Of a DNA stretch of 64,000 nucleotides, positions 36,249 through 44,330 are shown piece after piece. The translations under genes were made by a program, and so were the position numbers. Every line of letters begins with the position of its first letter. Position 1 is the stretch's first letter. This stretch comes from Variovorax brevis (GTDB lineage Bacteria > Pseudomonadota > Gammaproteobacteria > Burkholderiales > Burkholderiaceae_C). The stretch covers positions 744,001 through 808,000 of the forward strand of contig NZ_JASZYG010000002.1 in the NCBI RefSeq assembly GCF_030317105.1, given 5' to 3'. The notes under the pieces are model-generated. The model had not been told where the DNA came from. It saw nothing but the letters and a program-made list of their open reading frames with translations, and did not search any database.

Positions 36249-37397
36249 TCAGGCGCGCTTGCCGATTTCGACTTGCTCGCGGGTCCATGCGGTGGCCTGC
36301 TCGCTCAGGCTCAGGCCCAGGCCCGGACGGGTCGGCACCAGCATGCGGCCGTCCTTGATCTCCAGCCGCTCGTTGAAGAGAGGCTCGAGCCAGTCGAAGT
36401 GCTCGACCCAGGGCTCCGTCGCGTAGACCGCACCGAGGTGCACGTGAAGTTCCATCGCGAAGTGCGGGCCCAGGCTCAGGCCGGCTTGCTCGGCTTGCGC
36501 GGCGATTTTCAGGAAGGGCGTGATGCCGCCGACACGGGGCCCGTCGGGCATCAGGTAGTCGGCGGCGCGATGGCGGATCAGCTCACCATGCTCGGCGGCG
36601 CTGGTGAGCATTTCGCCGGTGGCGATCGGCGTGTCGAAGGTCGCGGCCAGTGCTGCGTGGCCTTCGAAGTCATAGGCATCGAGCGGCTCCTCGATCCAGA
36701 TGAGGTTGTACTGCTCGAAGATGCGGCACATGCGCTGTGCGGTAGGGCGATCCCACTGCTGGTTGGCATCGACCATCAACGGCGCGTCATCGCCCAGATG
36801 CTTGCGAATGGCTTCCACGCGCTGGATGTCCAGCTTGCGGTCAGGCTGGCCCACCTTGAGCTTGATGCCGCCAATGCCGCGTTCACGCGAGGCCGCTGCG
36901 TTCACCTTCAACTGGTCCAGGGGCGTGTGCAGAAAGCCTCCCGAGGTGTTGTAGCACTGGACGGAATCGCGCTGCGATCCGAGAAGCTTGGAGAGCGACA
37001 GGCCCGCGCGCCGGGCCTTGAGGTCATACAGCGCCACGTCGAAGGCACCGATGGCCTGCACCGCCATGCCACTGCGGCCGACCGATGCGCCGGCCCAGCA
37101 CAGCTTGGTCCACAGCTTCGATATGTCGCTTGGGTCTTCGCCGATGAGTGCCGGCGCAATTTCCTTGGCGTGCGCGAACTGGCCGGGGCCGCCCGCACGC
37201 TTGGAATAGCTGAAGCCCAGGCCGCGATGGCCATCCTTCGTTTCGATTTCGGCGAACAGCATTGCGATCTCGGTCATCGGCTTCTGGCGGCCGGTGAGCA
37301 CCTTGGCGTCACTGATCGGATTGGCCAGCGGCAGGTAGCACGACGAGATGCGAACCCAGGCGATGCTGTCGCCGGCTGCGGAAGGTGTGGTGGTCAT
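36249..37397 (-). CDS. Galactarate / L-talarate dehydratase (enolase superfamily)
   Basis: A 382-residue mandelate-racemase-group enzyme. The KxK acid/base motif is GIKLKVGQPD (about 196), metal ligands lie in VDANQQWDR, WIEEPLDAYD and ATGEMLTSAAEH, and the late His is in LGPHFAMELHVHL. These match the TalrD/GalrD family described from Salmonella and Polaromonas. It removes water from galactarate or talarate to give the same keto-deoxy acid as GarD. ATG 37397 is chosen over a GTG-region start because the family sequence begins there. It is second in the operon behind the right-hand tctC. Confidence 0.87.
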   Translation of the reverse strand: MTTTPSAAGDSIAWVRISSCYLPLANPISDAKVLTGRQKPMTEIAMLFAEIETKDGHRGLGFSYSKRAGGPGQFAHAKEIAPALIGEDPSDISKLWTKLCWAGASVGRSGMAVQAIGAFDVALYDLKARRAGLSLSKLLGSQRDSVQCYNTSGGFLHTPLDQLKVNAAASRERGIGGIKLKVGQPDRKLDIQRVEAIRKHLGDDAPLMVDANQQWDRPTAQRMCRIFEQYNLIWIEEPLDAYDFEGHAALAATFDTPIATGEMLTSAAEHGELIRHRAADYLMPDGPRVGGITPFLKIAAQAEQAGLSLGPHFAMELHVHLGAVYATEPWVEHFDWLEPLFNERLEIKDGRMLVPTRPGLGLSLSEQATAWTREQVEIGKRA

Positions 37398-37438
37398 GGT
37401 GGTGTCGATCCGGGAGAGTGGGAGGGGCGCTGCTGCGA

Positions 37439-38398
37439 TCAATCGATGGTGATCTTTCCGGCCTCGATCACCTTCTTCCAGCGCGCGTACTCCTTCTGCT
37501 GGAACTCTGCGAACTGCGCCGGCGTGTTGGCGACCATCTCGAAGCCGATGGAGGTGAATTGCTCCTGCACCTTCGGGTCGGCCAACGCCTCGACGAAAGC
37601 GGCATGCGCCTTTTCACGCACGGCCGGCGGCAGGCCCTTGGGCGCGACGATGGCTTGCCAGGAGGCGACCTCGACGTTCTTCACGCCGGCTTCTGCCAGC
37701 GTCGGCACGTCGGGCAGCACGGGCGAGCGCTTGGGGCTGGTCACCGCCAGGGCGCGCATCTTGCCGCCCTTGATGTACTGCACGACCGAGTTGATGTTCT
37801 GGAAGGAGGCATCGAGCTGGCTGCCCATGAGGTCGGTGTGCACCGGCGCGCCGCCCTTGTACGGAACATGCACGCCGCTCGTGCCGGTCTGCTGCCAGAA
37901 CAGCTCGGCCGTGAGGTGGTCGCTCGACCCGTTGCCGGCGGAGCCGAAGCTCATCTTGCCGGGGTTGGCCTTTTCGTAGGCGATGACGTCGGCGACTGTC
38001 TTGTGCGGCGAGTTGACCGGCACGACCAGCACGTTGGGCGACTGCACGGCCACCGTGATCAGGTCGAAGTCCTTCAGCGCGTCGTATTGCAGGCCTTTGA
38101 CCAGGTGCGGCACGATCACCAGCGGGCCGAGTGAGGTGACCAGGAACGTGTAGCCGTCCGGCGCGGCGCGCTTGACGAAGGTGGCGCCGATGGTGCCCGT
38201 GGCGCCGGCCTTGTTGTCGACCAGGAAGGACTGCTTGAACTTGGCGGTCAGCTTGGGACCGACGGCCCGCGCCACCTGGTCTGTGGAGCCTCCCGGCGGG
38301 AAGGGGACGACGAGCGTCACCGTCTTCTCGGGCCAGGTCTGCGCATTGGCGGCAAGGGCGGTCAGGCCGAAAGCGAGTGCGGACAAAAGCTTCTTCAT
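37439..38398 (-). CDS. Tripartite tricarboxylate transporter-type solute-binding protein (Bug/TctC), right copy
   Basis: A 319-residue periplasmic protein with signal peptide MKKLLSALAFGLTALAANAQ, near-identical to the copy at 31435-32394. It is the promoter-proximal gene of the minus-strand galactarate operon; the dehydratase starts 42 nt later. LacI-type operators lie in the 318-bp gap to the divergent regulator. Differences from the left copy cluster in the signal peptide and at scattered surface-like positions, and the ligand-loop motifs are unchanged. No tctAB partner is nearby. Confidence 0.93.
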   Translation of the reverse strand: MKKLLSALAFGLTALAANAQTWPEKTVTLVVPFPPGGSTDQVARAVGPKLTAKFKQSFLVDNKAGATGTIGATFVKRAAPDGYTFLVTSLGPLVIVPHLVKGLQYDALKDFDLITVAVQSPNVLVVPVNSPHKTVADVIAYEKANPGKMSFGSAGNGSSDHLTAELFWQQTGTSGVHVPYKGGAPVHTDLMGSQLDASFQNINSVVQYIKGGKMRALAVTSPKRSPVLPDVPTLAEAGVKNVEVASWQAIVAPKGLPPAVREKAHAAFVEALADPKVQEQFTSIGFEMVANTPAQFAEFQQKEYARWKKVIEAGKITID

Positions 38399-38439
38399 GT
38401 GTGTTGTCTCCAAGGGCGAATGTGTTCGAAGAATTGAAT

Positions 38440-38453
38440 TGGTAACGTTGTCA
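38440..38453. promoter_or_regulatory. LacI-type operator O1 (tctC side)
   Basis: TGGTAACGTTGTCA fits the LacI/GalR pattern TGnnAnCGnTnnCA with a central CG. It lies 42 bp upstream of the tctC start, a position suited to repression. Confidence 0.65.
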
Positions 38454-38545
38454 TTTCGGGGGCGAAAGAGGCAGCGACTTTCCACTTGATCGCTGCCTGT
38501 GCTTGCCGCTGGCCGTGTCGCTCTGCGCTGCTCCAATGAGGTAAA

Positions 38546-38559
38546 TGATATCGTTGTCA
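38546..38559. promoter_or_regulatory. LacI-type operator O2 (middle)
   Basis: TGATATCGTTGTCA, same pattern as O1, followed by the same TTTC flank as O1. It sits 106 bp from O1 and 143 bp from O3, distances that could permit looping. Confidence 0.6.
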
Positions 38560-38688
38560 TTTCCAGAGTCAATCTGATGCACGTCGGGGTTTTCCCTTGT
38601 TGGTGCGGTTTTTCATTGGAGAGCGCTTCCGCTGGGCCTTTGATGACACTTCAGGAATCGCGCGTCAATGCAGGTTTCCGGGCTATAT

Positions 38689-38702
38689 TGCTAACGTTGT
38701 CA
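38689..38702. promoter_or_regulatory. LacI-type operator O3 (regulator side)
   Basis: TGCTAACGTTGTCA ends 14 bp before the regulator start codon, suggesting autorepression. Confidence 0.65.
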
Positions 38703-38716
38703 AACGTAATGAGCCC

Positions 38717-39718
38717 ATGAACGCACCCCTTCCACTCAAGCCTGCGACGCTCCACGACGTCGCCCGCGAAGCCGGTGTCTCGCTGATCACCGCGTCGCGA
38801 GCCTTGGGCAATCCCGGGCTGGTTTCCGAAAAGACCATCGCGCGGGTGAAGCAGGCGGTCGAGGTGACGGGCTACATCCCCAACCTGATGGCCGGCGGGC
38901 TCAAGTCCAAGCGCAGCCTGCTGGTCGCGGCCCTGGTGCCGGCGCTGTCGGTGTCGCAGTTCCTGCCGACGGTGCAGGCGCTGGACGAGTCCCTGGCCGC
39001 CTCCGGCTACCAGCTCATCCTTGGACAGACCGGCTACGACAGCGCGCGCGAGGAGGCCATGCTCAACACGATGATCAGCCGCAGGCCCGACGGCATCGTG
39101 GTGACGGGCCTGGTGCAATCGCAGGCGGCCCGGGATCGGCTCCAGCGCGCCGGCATTCCGGTCGTCGAGACCTGGGACTTCAGCGATCGGCCGGTGGACA
39201 TGCTGGTGGGTTTCTCGCTGCTCAAGGTAGGGGGAGCGGTTGCGGGCTACTTTCTTTCCAAGGGCTGGCAGAAGGTCGGCGTTGCCAGCGGCAGCGACCA
39301 CCGCGCGCTGCTGCGGCGCGATGGCTTCGTGGCAACCATGGGCCGCGACGTGCCGACCGCCGTCGTGCCGGCGCCCAGCAGTCTCGAACTGGGTCGCCGC
39401 GCGCTGTCCGAACTGCTGCAAAAAGAACCCGGGCTGCGCGCGGTGTGCTGCAGCTCTGACCAACTGGCCCATGGCGTCCTGATCGAAGCGCAGGCGCGCG
39501 GATTGCGCGTTCCCGAAGACCTGGCCATCTGTGGCTTCGGAAATGCAGACTTCTCGGCGCATACGGTGCCATCGATCAGCACCGTGCATGTCGACGGCCG
39601 GGAAATCGGACGGCTGGCAGCGCGCCTGATTGTCGAGCGCTGTCGCGGCGAGGTTGTTGCGCAGCCCGTCATTGACGTGGGATTTCGCATCATCGAGCGC
39701 GGCTCGACCATGGTCTGA
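38717..39718 (+). CDS. LacI-family regulator of the galactarate operon
   Basis: A 333-residue LacI/GalR-type repressor. The helix-turn-helix opens with ATLHDVAREAGVSLITASRAL and the hinge helix contains NLMAGGLKSKRS. The periplasmic-binding-like effector domain covers about 65-333 and includes ICGFGNADFSAHTVPSIST. The gluconate repressor GntR is the closest familiar relative. ATG 38717 removes a 40-residue upstream extension that reads through the control region. The effector is probably a uronate, aldarate or keto-deoxy acid (inference). Confidence 0.9.
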   Translation: MNAPLPLKPATLHDVAREAGVSLITASRALGNPGLVSEKTIARVKQAVEVTGYIPNLMAGGLKSKRSLLVAALVPALSVSQFLPTVQALDESLAASGYQLILGQTGYDSAREEAMLNTMISRRPDGIVVTGLVQSQAARDRLQRAGIPVVETWDFSDRPVDMLVGFSLLKVGGAVAGYFLSKGWQKVGVASGSDHRALLRRDGFVATMGRDVPTAVVPAPSSLELGRRALSELLQKEPGLRAVCCSSDQLAHGVLIEAQARGLRVPEDLAICGFGNADFSAHTVPSISTVHVDGREIGRLAARLIVERCRGEVVAQPVIDVGFRIIERGSTMV

Positions 39719-39902
39719 TAGGCGTCGTTGGGCGCAGGGGCCTCTGAAGGCGGCGATCGGGGCGGGCATGTCTTTTTGGCCATTGCGTCCGGGCGCGGCG
39801 CGGTTCATCCTGTCGGATGTTGCCGACGGGCATGTTCGCCGGCACGCCCTTGCGTTCGCACGCCGACGCCCGTTCAATTCGACATCCAGAAGGAGGTGGA
39901 AC

Positions 39903-40052
39903 ATGGCAATGGGTCGCGAGCATTTCATCAACACGCACCATCCGGGCGGCCCGCCCGATCCGGGCGAGATGCCCGTCGAGCCCGACGAAGGACCATCGAC
40001 GCCCCCGTCCAAGCCGAACGATCCTGCCTCGCCGCTTTCACCACCGCATTGA
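39903..40052 (+). CDS. Small Pro-rich protein of unknown function
   Basis: A 49-residue product, MAMGREHFINTHHPGGPPDP and onward, very rich in Pro, with His and acidic residues and no membrane segment. A near-consensus ribosome site (AAGGAGGTGG) sits 2 bases before ATG 39903, strong evidence that it is expressed. I do not recognise a family. It stands alone in the gap between the lacI-type gene and the FAD oxidoreductase. Confidence 0.65.
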   Translation: MAMGREHFINTHHPGGPPDPGEMPVEPDEGPSTPPSKPNDPASPLSPPH

Positions 40053-40122
40053 GACGGGTTCTTTCAGAGTCTCCCCGGGGTTGGTTGTTGGATGCGCTGC
40101 CATGGCCCGCTAAGCTCGGACC

Positions 40123-41220
40123 ATGGAAAGCTTTGATTGCGCCGTCATCGGTGCGGGTGTGGTGGGTCTGGCGGTCGCGCGTGCGCTTGCGCTGGCCGGC
40201 CGCGAGGTCATCGTGCTCGAGAGCGAAGCCGGCATTGGCACCGGCACCAGTTCGCGCAACAGCGAGGTCATTCACGCGGGCATCTACTACGCGCAGGGTT
40301 CGCTGAAAGCACGCTTGTGCGTGCGCGGCAAGCAACTGCTCTATGCCTATGCGGCCGAACGCGGCGTTCCATTCCGGCGCTGCGGCAAGCTCATCGTGGC
40401 CACGTCGGCCGCACAGGTGGGCGAGCTGGAAGCCATTGCCTCGAAGGCGCGTGCCAACGGTGTCGATGACCTTGTGATGCTCACGCGCGAACAGGCGCTG
40501 GCCATGGAGCCGCAACTGCAATGCCTGGCGGCGCTGCATTCGCCCAGCACCGGCATTGTCGACAGCCACGCGCTGATGCTCGCCATGCAGGGCGACCTGG
40601 AAAATGCGGGTGGCGTTGTCGCGCTCAAGTCTCCTGTGGAGCGCGCGCAATGCGGCGGGGCCGGGATCGAGCTCACAGCGCGTGATGGCACGGTCCTGCG
40701 ATGCAGGAGCGTTGTGAACGCGGCCGGTCTCGGTGCGCCGGCGCTTGCGCGCCGCTTCGAGGGGCTGCCTGCAAGCGCGGTTCCGGTCGAGCACTTCGCC
40801 AAGGGAAACTACTTCGTGCTGTCCGGACGCGCGCCCTTTAGCCGGCTCGTCTATCCCGTGCCCGAGCCGGGCGGCCTGGGCGTGCACCTGACGCTCGACC
40901 TTGGTGGACAGGCCAAGTTCGGCCCGGACGTTCAATGGGTGTCGTCGCCTGACGACTTGGTGGTGGATGCGGCGCGCGGCGACGCCTTCTACGGCGAAGT
41001 GCGCAAGTATTGGCCGGCGCTGCCCGATGGTGCACTGGTGCCCGGCTATGCCGGCATGCGTCCCAAGGTGTACGGGCCCGGCGAGCCGGCACGCGACTTC
41101 ATCATCCAGGGGCCGGCCGATCATGGCGTGCCAGGCCTGGTCAACCTCTTCGGCATCGAGTCGCCGGGCCTCACAAGCAGCCTTGCAATCGCTGCGCATG
41201 CGGCAGAAATGCTGGCGTAG
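40123..41220 (+). CDS. FAD-dependent oxidoreductase, L-2-hydroxyglutarate dehydrogenase-like
   Basis: A 365-residue DAO-family flavoprotein. The dinucleotide-binding motif is [17 protein letters not shown], and [14 protein letters not shown] is characteristic of the LhgO/L2HGDH group. The C-terminus carries a second FAD contact near [17 protein letters not shown]. It would oxidise a 2-hydroxy acid and pass electrons to the quinone pool or oxygen. Substrate is inferred by family only; there are no metabolic partners next to it. Confidence 0.83.
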   Translation: MESFDCAVIGAGVVGLAVARALALAGREVIVLESEAGIGTGTSSRNSEVIHAGIYYAQGSLKARLCVRGKQLLYAYAAERGVPFRRCGKLIVATSAAQVGELEAIASKARANGVDDLVMLTREQALAMEPQLQCLAALHSPSTGIVDSHALMLAMQGDLENAGGVVALKSPVERAQCGGAGIELTARDGTVLRCRSVVNAAGLGAPALARRFEGLPASAVPVEHFAKGNYFVLSGRAPFSRLVYPVPEPGGLGVHLTLDLGGQAKFGPDVQWVSSPDDLVVDAARGDAFYGEVRKYWPALPDGALVPGYAGMRPKVYGPGEPARDFIIQGPADHGVPGLVNLFGIESPGLTSSLAIAAHAAEMLA

Positions 41221-41311
41221 CGTCCTCCAGCCTGTAACATGAGCCGGTACGCCACTTGCTGGTGTTTTCGTCGCCGGCACGGTGCCGGTGCATTCAACGG
41301 AGGAAGTATCA

Positions 41312-41623
41312 ATGTCCACATCAAGCGCCAATCTCGAAGCAGCCGCCAACCAGGTAGTCGAAGACCTCGCCAGCGACGTCCGCGGCGTACTTTCCAGCAA
41401 GGATCTCGACTCAGTGCCCCACATCAAGGCATTGCGCCAGCGTGTCGATGCCAAGCTGGCCATTGCACGCGAACTGGCGGCCGAAAAAGGCAAGTTGGCT
41501 GCGAAGAAGGCGCGCGAGGCGGCCGGCACGGCCAATGCCTATGCACACGACGAACCCTGGCAGATCGCCGGTGCGGCGCTTGCCGTCGGCATCCTGGTGG
41601 GTCTGATGCTTGGCCGTCGCTGA
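41312..41623 (+). CDS. DUF883 (ElaB/YqjD) membrane-anchored protein
   Basis: A 103-residue protein: an amphipathic, Lys/Ala-rich helical region (about 5-78) with ARELAAEKGKLAAKKAREAA, then a C-terminal membrane segment AGAALAVGILVGLMLGRR. This layout is that of YqjD/ElaB, inner-membrane proteins that associate with ribosomes in stationary phase in E. coli. GGAGGA precedes ATG 41312, which is preferred over an upstream in-frame start. It is followed by a YqjE/YqjK-type gene, mirroring the yqjD-yqjE-yqjK order. Confidence 0.88.
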   Translation: MSTSSANLEAAANQVVEDLASDVRGVLSSKDLDSVPHIKALRQRVDAKLAIARELAAEKGKLAAKKAREAAGTANAYAHDEPWQIAGAALAVGILVGLMLGRR

Positions 41624-41689
41624 TCGCCCGGTGCTGATCAGCCCGCCCATGGAGGTGCGTGCGTTGCCCCTCGCCGGGAGACTCGGCCG

Positions 41690-42382
41690 ATGATCCGGCT
41701 GTTTTCCCTGCTGGGCATCGATCGCAAATTGCGCCAGGTGCGCATTGCGGCCGGCGAGGGTGCCCTCGCCGCGGAAGACCGGGCGCAGCTGCTGCGGCTG
41801 GCGTGGGAGGAAGAACGCGAACGCTTGCGCCAGATCCTGGTGCTGGTGGTCGCGGTCATGGGCCTGACCACAGTCGCCGTGGCCTTGCTTTCGGTTGCCG
41901 TCGTGGTCCATTTCTGGGACACGCCTTCACGCATCACTGCTGCATGGTCGGTCGCCGGCGTGTGGACCGTCATCTGGCTGGTGACCTGCGTCTCGCTGAT
42001 GTCGGCGCTGAAACGCGCCACGGTGGGCATCGACGCCGCACGGCGCGAGTTCTCTCGCGATTGGCACTGGGTTCAGGCCCAGATCGGCGTGCGTCCGCGC
42101 GACCCGGCCTTGCGTGAACCCCGGCCCGCCACGCGTGACGAGCTGCTGGCGCGCATCGATCGGCAACGCGAACGCATTGCGCATCTGCAGGATCCGCTGC
42201 CTGGCACCGGCGCAGCGGCCGAAGCGCAGGAAGAGCCCTTGAGCGCGACTGCCCTGCGCATCGCGAAGGAGCATCCGATCGCGACGGCTGCCGTCGCTGC
42301 AGGGGTCGTGGCTGCGGTGGGTCCCCGGCGCATCGTGCGCCTGGCGGCGTGGATCGCGCCTGTTCTCTGGAAGATGCGGTAA
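41690..42382 (+). CDS. YqjE-like membrane protein with a YqjK-like C-terminus
   Basis: A 230-residue protein. The N-terminal part (about 1-110) has the YqjE pattern with two membrane segments (about 45-74 and 82-104). The C-terminal part (about 150-230) begins RDELLARIDRQRERIAHLQ and ends with a third hydrophobic stretch and basic residues (HPIATAAVAAGVVAAVGPRR). This resembles YqjK, so the gene may be a fusion of yqjE and yqjK. Generic labels such as phage holin family for YqjE-type proteins do not imply phage origin here. Confidence 0.72.
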   Translation: MIRLFSLLGIDRKLRQVRIAAGEGALAAEDRAQLLRLAWEEERERLRQILVLVVAVMGLTTVAVALLSVAVVVHFWDTPSRITAAWSVAGVWTVIWLVTCVSLMSALKRATVGIDAARREFSRDWHWVQAQIGVRPRDPALREPRPATRDELLARIDRQRERIAHLQDPLPGTGAAAEAQEEPLSATALRIAKEHPIATAAVAAGVVAAVGPRRIVRLAAWIAPVLWKMR

Positions 42383-42455
42383 GAGTCCGAAGTTCCGGGT
42401 GCCGAATGCCGTTCCCATCGCGGGCGGCGTTCGGCCTCGGAACTGTTTTGTGGAC

Positions 42456-42554
42456 TCAAGCGCCGCAGTTCAGGCGCCCGCGGTTCAGGCGCCGGGCCTC
42501 AAGCGCCGTATCTCAGGCGCCGTATCTCAGGCGCCGTGTCTCAGGCGCGACGCG
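42456..42554 (-). repeat. Seven tandem 14-15 bp repeats running out of the pyrD stop codon
   Basis: Unit starts are 42456, 42470, 42485, 42499, 42513, 42527 and 42541. On the plus strand each begins TCA(A/G)GCGCC; on the pyrD strand each reads GGCGC(C/T)TGA, the end of pyrD with its stop codon. The first unit is the real stop, and six more copies lie downstream in shifting phase. Some neighbouring units are identical over 13-14 bases (for example 42499-42526). Confidence 0.85.
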
Positions 42555-43596
42555 AGGCCAGCGCCCGTGCCACTTCGCTAACCAGTCCCGGTCCGCGATA
42601 AATCAGCCCGGTGTAGATCTGCACCACATCCGCGCCCGCGGCGATCTTTGAACGCGCGTCTTCGGCACTCATGATCCCGCCCACGCCGATGATCGGAAAT
42701 CCGCTGCCCACTGCGGCGCGCAGTTGGGCAATCACGCGATTGCTCGCCGCCAGCACCGGCCCACCGCTCAAGCCACCCGTTTCCTTGCCATTGCGCAAGC
42801 CCTCGACCGCATCGCGCGCCAGCGTCGTGTTGGCGGCGATCACGCCATCCATGCCGTGACGCTGCAACGCGGAAGCGATCACGCTCACCTGCGTTTCGTC
42901 CAGATCGGGCGCGATCTTGACGAACAGCGGCACGCGCTTGCCCAAGCGTTGGACCAGCACTTCGCGATGCGCCGCAATGGCGGACAGCAATCCATCAATG
43001 GCCTCGTCCCCCTGCAGGGTGCGCAGGTTGGCCGTGTTCGGGCTCGAGATGTTGATGGTGATGTAGTCCGCGTGCGGATACACGCCTTCCAGGCAGGTGA
43101 CGTAGTCCTCGTGCGCACGCTCCATGGGCGTGGCGCCGTTCTTGCCGATGTTCAGGCCCAGCAGCATGGGCGAGCCGCCGCCCGACTTGCGAAAGCGCGC
43201 ACGCTTGACGTTGGCAACGAAGGCATCGAGCCCCTCGTTGTTGAAACCGAGACGGTTGATGAGCGCGTTGCGTTCCGGAATGCGAAACATGCGCGGCTTG
43301 GCATTGCCCGGCTGCGCCTTGGGCGTGACCGTGCCCACTTCGACGAATCCGAAGCCCATGGCCGCAAGCCCGTCGATGCAGCGTGCGTTCTTGTCCAGCC
43401 CGGCGGCGAGGCCGACGCGATTGGGAAAGCGCAGTCCCGCCAGCGTGACGGGATCGTCGACGCGAGTCGAGGCGTAAAAGCAGGCCAGCGGCGTGTTCTG
43501 GGTGCGCGCCAGCGCATCCATGGTGACCTCGTGCGCGTGTTCGGCGTCGAGGCCGAACAGAAAGGGGCGGGCAAGGCCGTAGGGGACAAGTGACAT
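42541..43596 (-). CDS. pyrD: Dihydroorotate dehydrogenase (quinone)
   Basis: A 351-residue class 2, membrane-associated flavoenzyme oxidising dihydroorotate with quinone in pyrimidine synthesis. Landmarks are the N-terminal amphipathic region, [34 protein letters not shown] with the catalytic Ser, and [17 protein letters not shown]. The final codons plus stop are repeated in tandem downstream. It is divergent from rpiA with a 40-bp gap. Confidence 0.95.
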   Translation of the reverse strand: MSLVPYGLARPFLFGLDAEHAHEVTMDALARTQNTPLACFYASTRVDDPVTLAGLRFPNRVGLAAGLDKNARCIDGLAAMGFGFVEVGTVTPKAQPGNAKPRMFRIPERNALINRLGFNNEGLDAFVANVKRARFRKSGGGSPMLLGLNIGKNGATPMERAHEDYVTCLEGVYPHADYITINISSPNTANLRTLQGDEAIDGLLSAIAAHREVLVQRLGKRVPLFVKIAPDLDETQVSVIASALQRHGMDGVIAANTTLARDAVEGLRNGKETGGLSGGPVLAASNRVIAQLRAAVGSGFPIIGVGGIMSAEDARSKIAAGADVVQIYTGLIYRGPGLVSEVARALASRRA

Positions 43597-43636
43597 CGGA
43601 TAATTCTCAGCTTCAGACAGTACAGGATTTTCCCAG

Positions 43637-44323
43637 ATGAACTCCCCCCAAATGACTCAGGACGAACTCAAGGCGCAAGTGGGCCGCGCGGCACTCGCCT
43701 ATGTGGTGAAAGGCGCCATCGTCGGCGTGGGCACCGGCTCCACGGTCAACAAGTTCATCGAGGCGCTGGCAGACATCAAAAACGACATCCGCGGCGCGGT
43801 CTCCAGTTCCGTCGCCTCGACCGAGCGCCTGCGCGCCCTGGGCATTCCGGTGTTCGACAGCAACGAGGTGGAAGAACTCGCGGTCTACATCGACGGCGCC
43901 GATGAAATCGACGGCCACGGCAACATGATCAAGGGCGGTGGCGCGGCGCTCACGCGCGAAAAAATCGTGGCGGCGCAGTCGAAGCAATTCGTCTGCATTG
44001 CCGATGCGTCCAAGCGCGTCGAAACCCTGGGCGCTTTTCCGCTGCCGGTGGAAGTGATTCCCATGGCGACGCAGCGCGTGATTCGCCAGTTCGCGCAAAT
44101 GGGCGGCGCGGCCAAGGTGCGCCAAAAGGACGGCGCGCCCCTGGTCACCGACAACGGCCAGCACATCGTCGACGTGACGGGCCTGAAGATCACCGACCCG
44201 CTGGCTTTCGAGTCCCAGGTGAGCCAGTGGCCGGGTGTGGTCACGGTGGGCGTGTTTGCGCACCAGCGGGCCAACGTGTGCCTGCTGGGAACGCCCACGG
44301 GCGTCGAGACGCTGGTCTACTGA
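43637..44323 (+). CDS. rpiA: Ribose-5-phosphate isomerase A
   Basis: A 228-residue isomerase interconverting ribose-5-P and ribulose-5-P. The motifs [12 protein letters not shown] (about 35), [13 protein letters not shown] (about 85) and [15 protein letters not shown] (about 98) hold the catalytic Asp, Glu and Lys. ATG 43637 gives an N-terminus a few residues longer than usual (MNSPQM); the internal Met6 is an alternative start. Confidence 0.95.
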   Translation: MNSPQMTQDELKAQVGRAALAYVVKGAIVGVGTGSTVNKFIEALADIKNDIRGAVSSSVASTERLRALGIPVFDSNEVEELAVYIDGADEIDGHGNMIKGGGAALTREKIVAAQSKQFVCIADASKRVETLGAFPLPVEVIPMATQRVIRQFAQMGGAAKVRQKDGAPLVTDNGQHIVDVTGLKITDPLAFESQVSQWPGVVTVGVFAHQRANVCLLGTPTGVETLVY

Positions 44324-44330
44324 AGCCGGC

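Larger units (their letters stand above)
31435..38398. repeat. Inverted repeat: two tctC copies (31435-32394 and 37439-38398) around the galactarate genes
   Basis: The arms are 960 bp each in opposite orientation and encode proteins of equal length with about 36 differences in 319 residues. Similarity extends into the leaders (TGGAGACA before each ATG). They enclose garD, the MFS gene, udh and the second dehydratase (about 5 kb). Homologous recombination between the arms would invert the enclosed genes and place them behind the other tctC copy. Confidence 0.85.
38399..38716. other. 318-bp divergent control region between tctC and the LacI regulator
   Basis: No gene is seen on either strand. 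It contains three copies of a LacI-type operator (38440-38453, 38546-38559, 38689-38702). No clean sigma-70 -35/-10 pair was recognised. Confidence 0.7.

Noticed and set aside
33004..36426. A 1140-codon plus-strand open frame opposite garD, the MFS gene and udh
   Set aside because: It covers three recognisable genes on the other strand and shows no family motif; a high-GC shadow.
41690..42382. Prophage holin
   Set aside because: YqjE-type proteins carry this generic label; no phage genes are nearby and the yqjD-like neighbour explains it.
42456..42554. Possible CRISPR or iteron array
   Set aside because: Units are 14-15 bp with no spacers, run out of the pyrD stop codon and have no cas or rep genes nearby.
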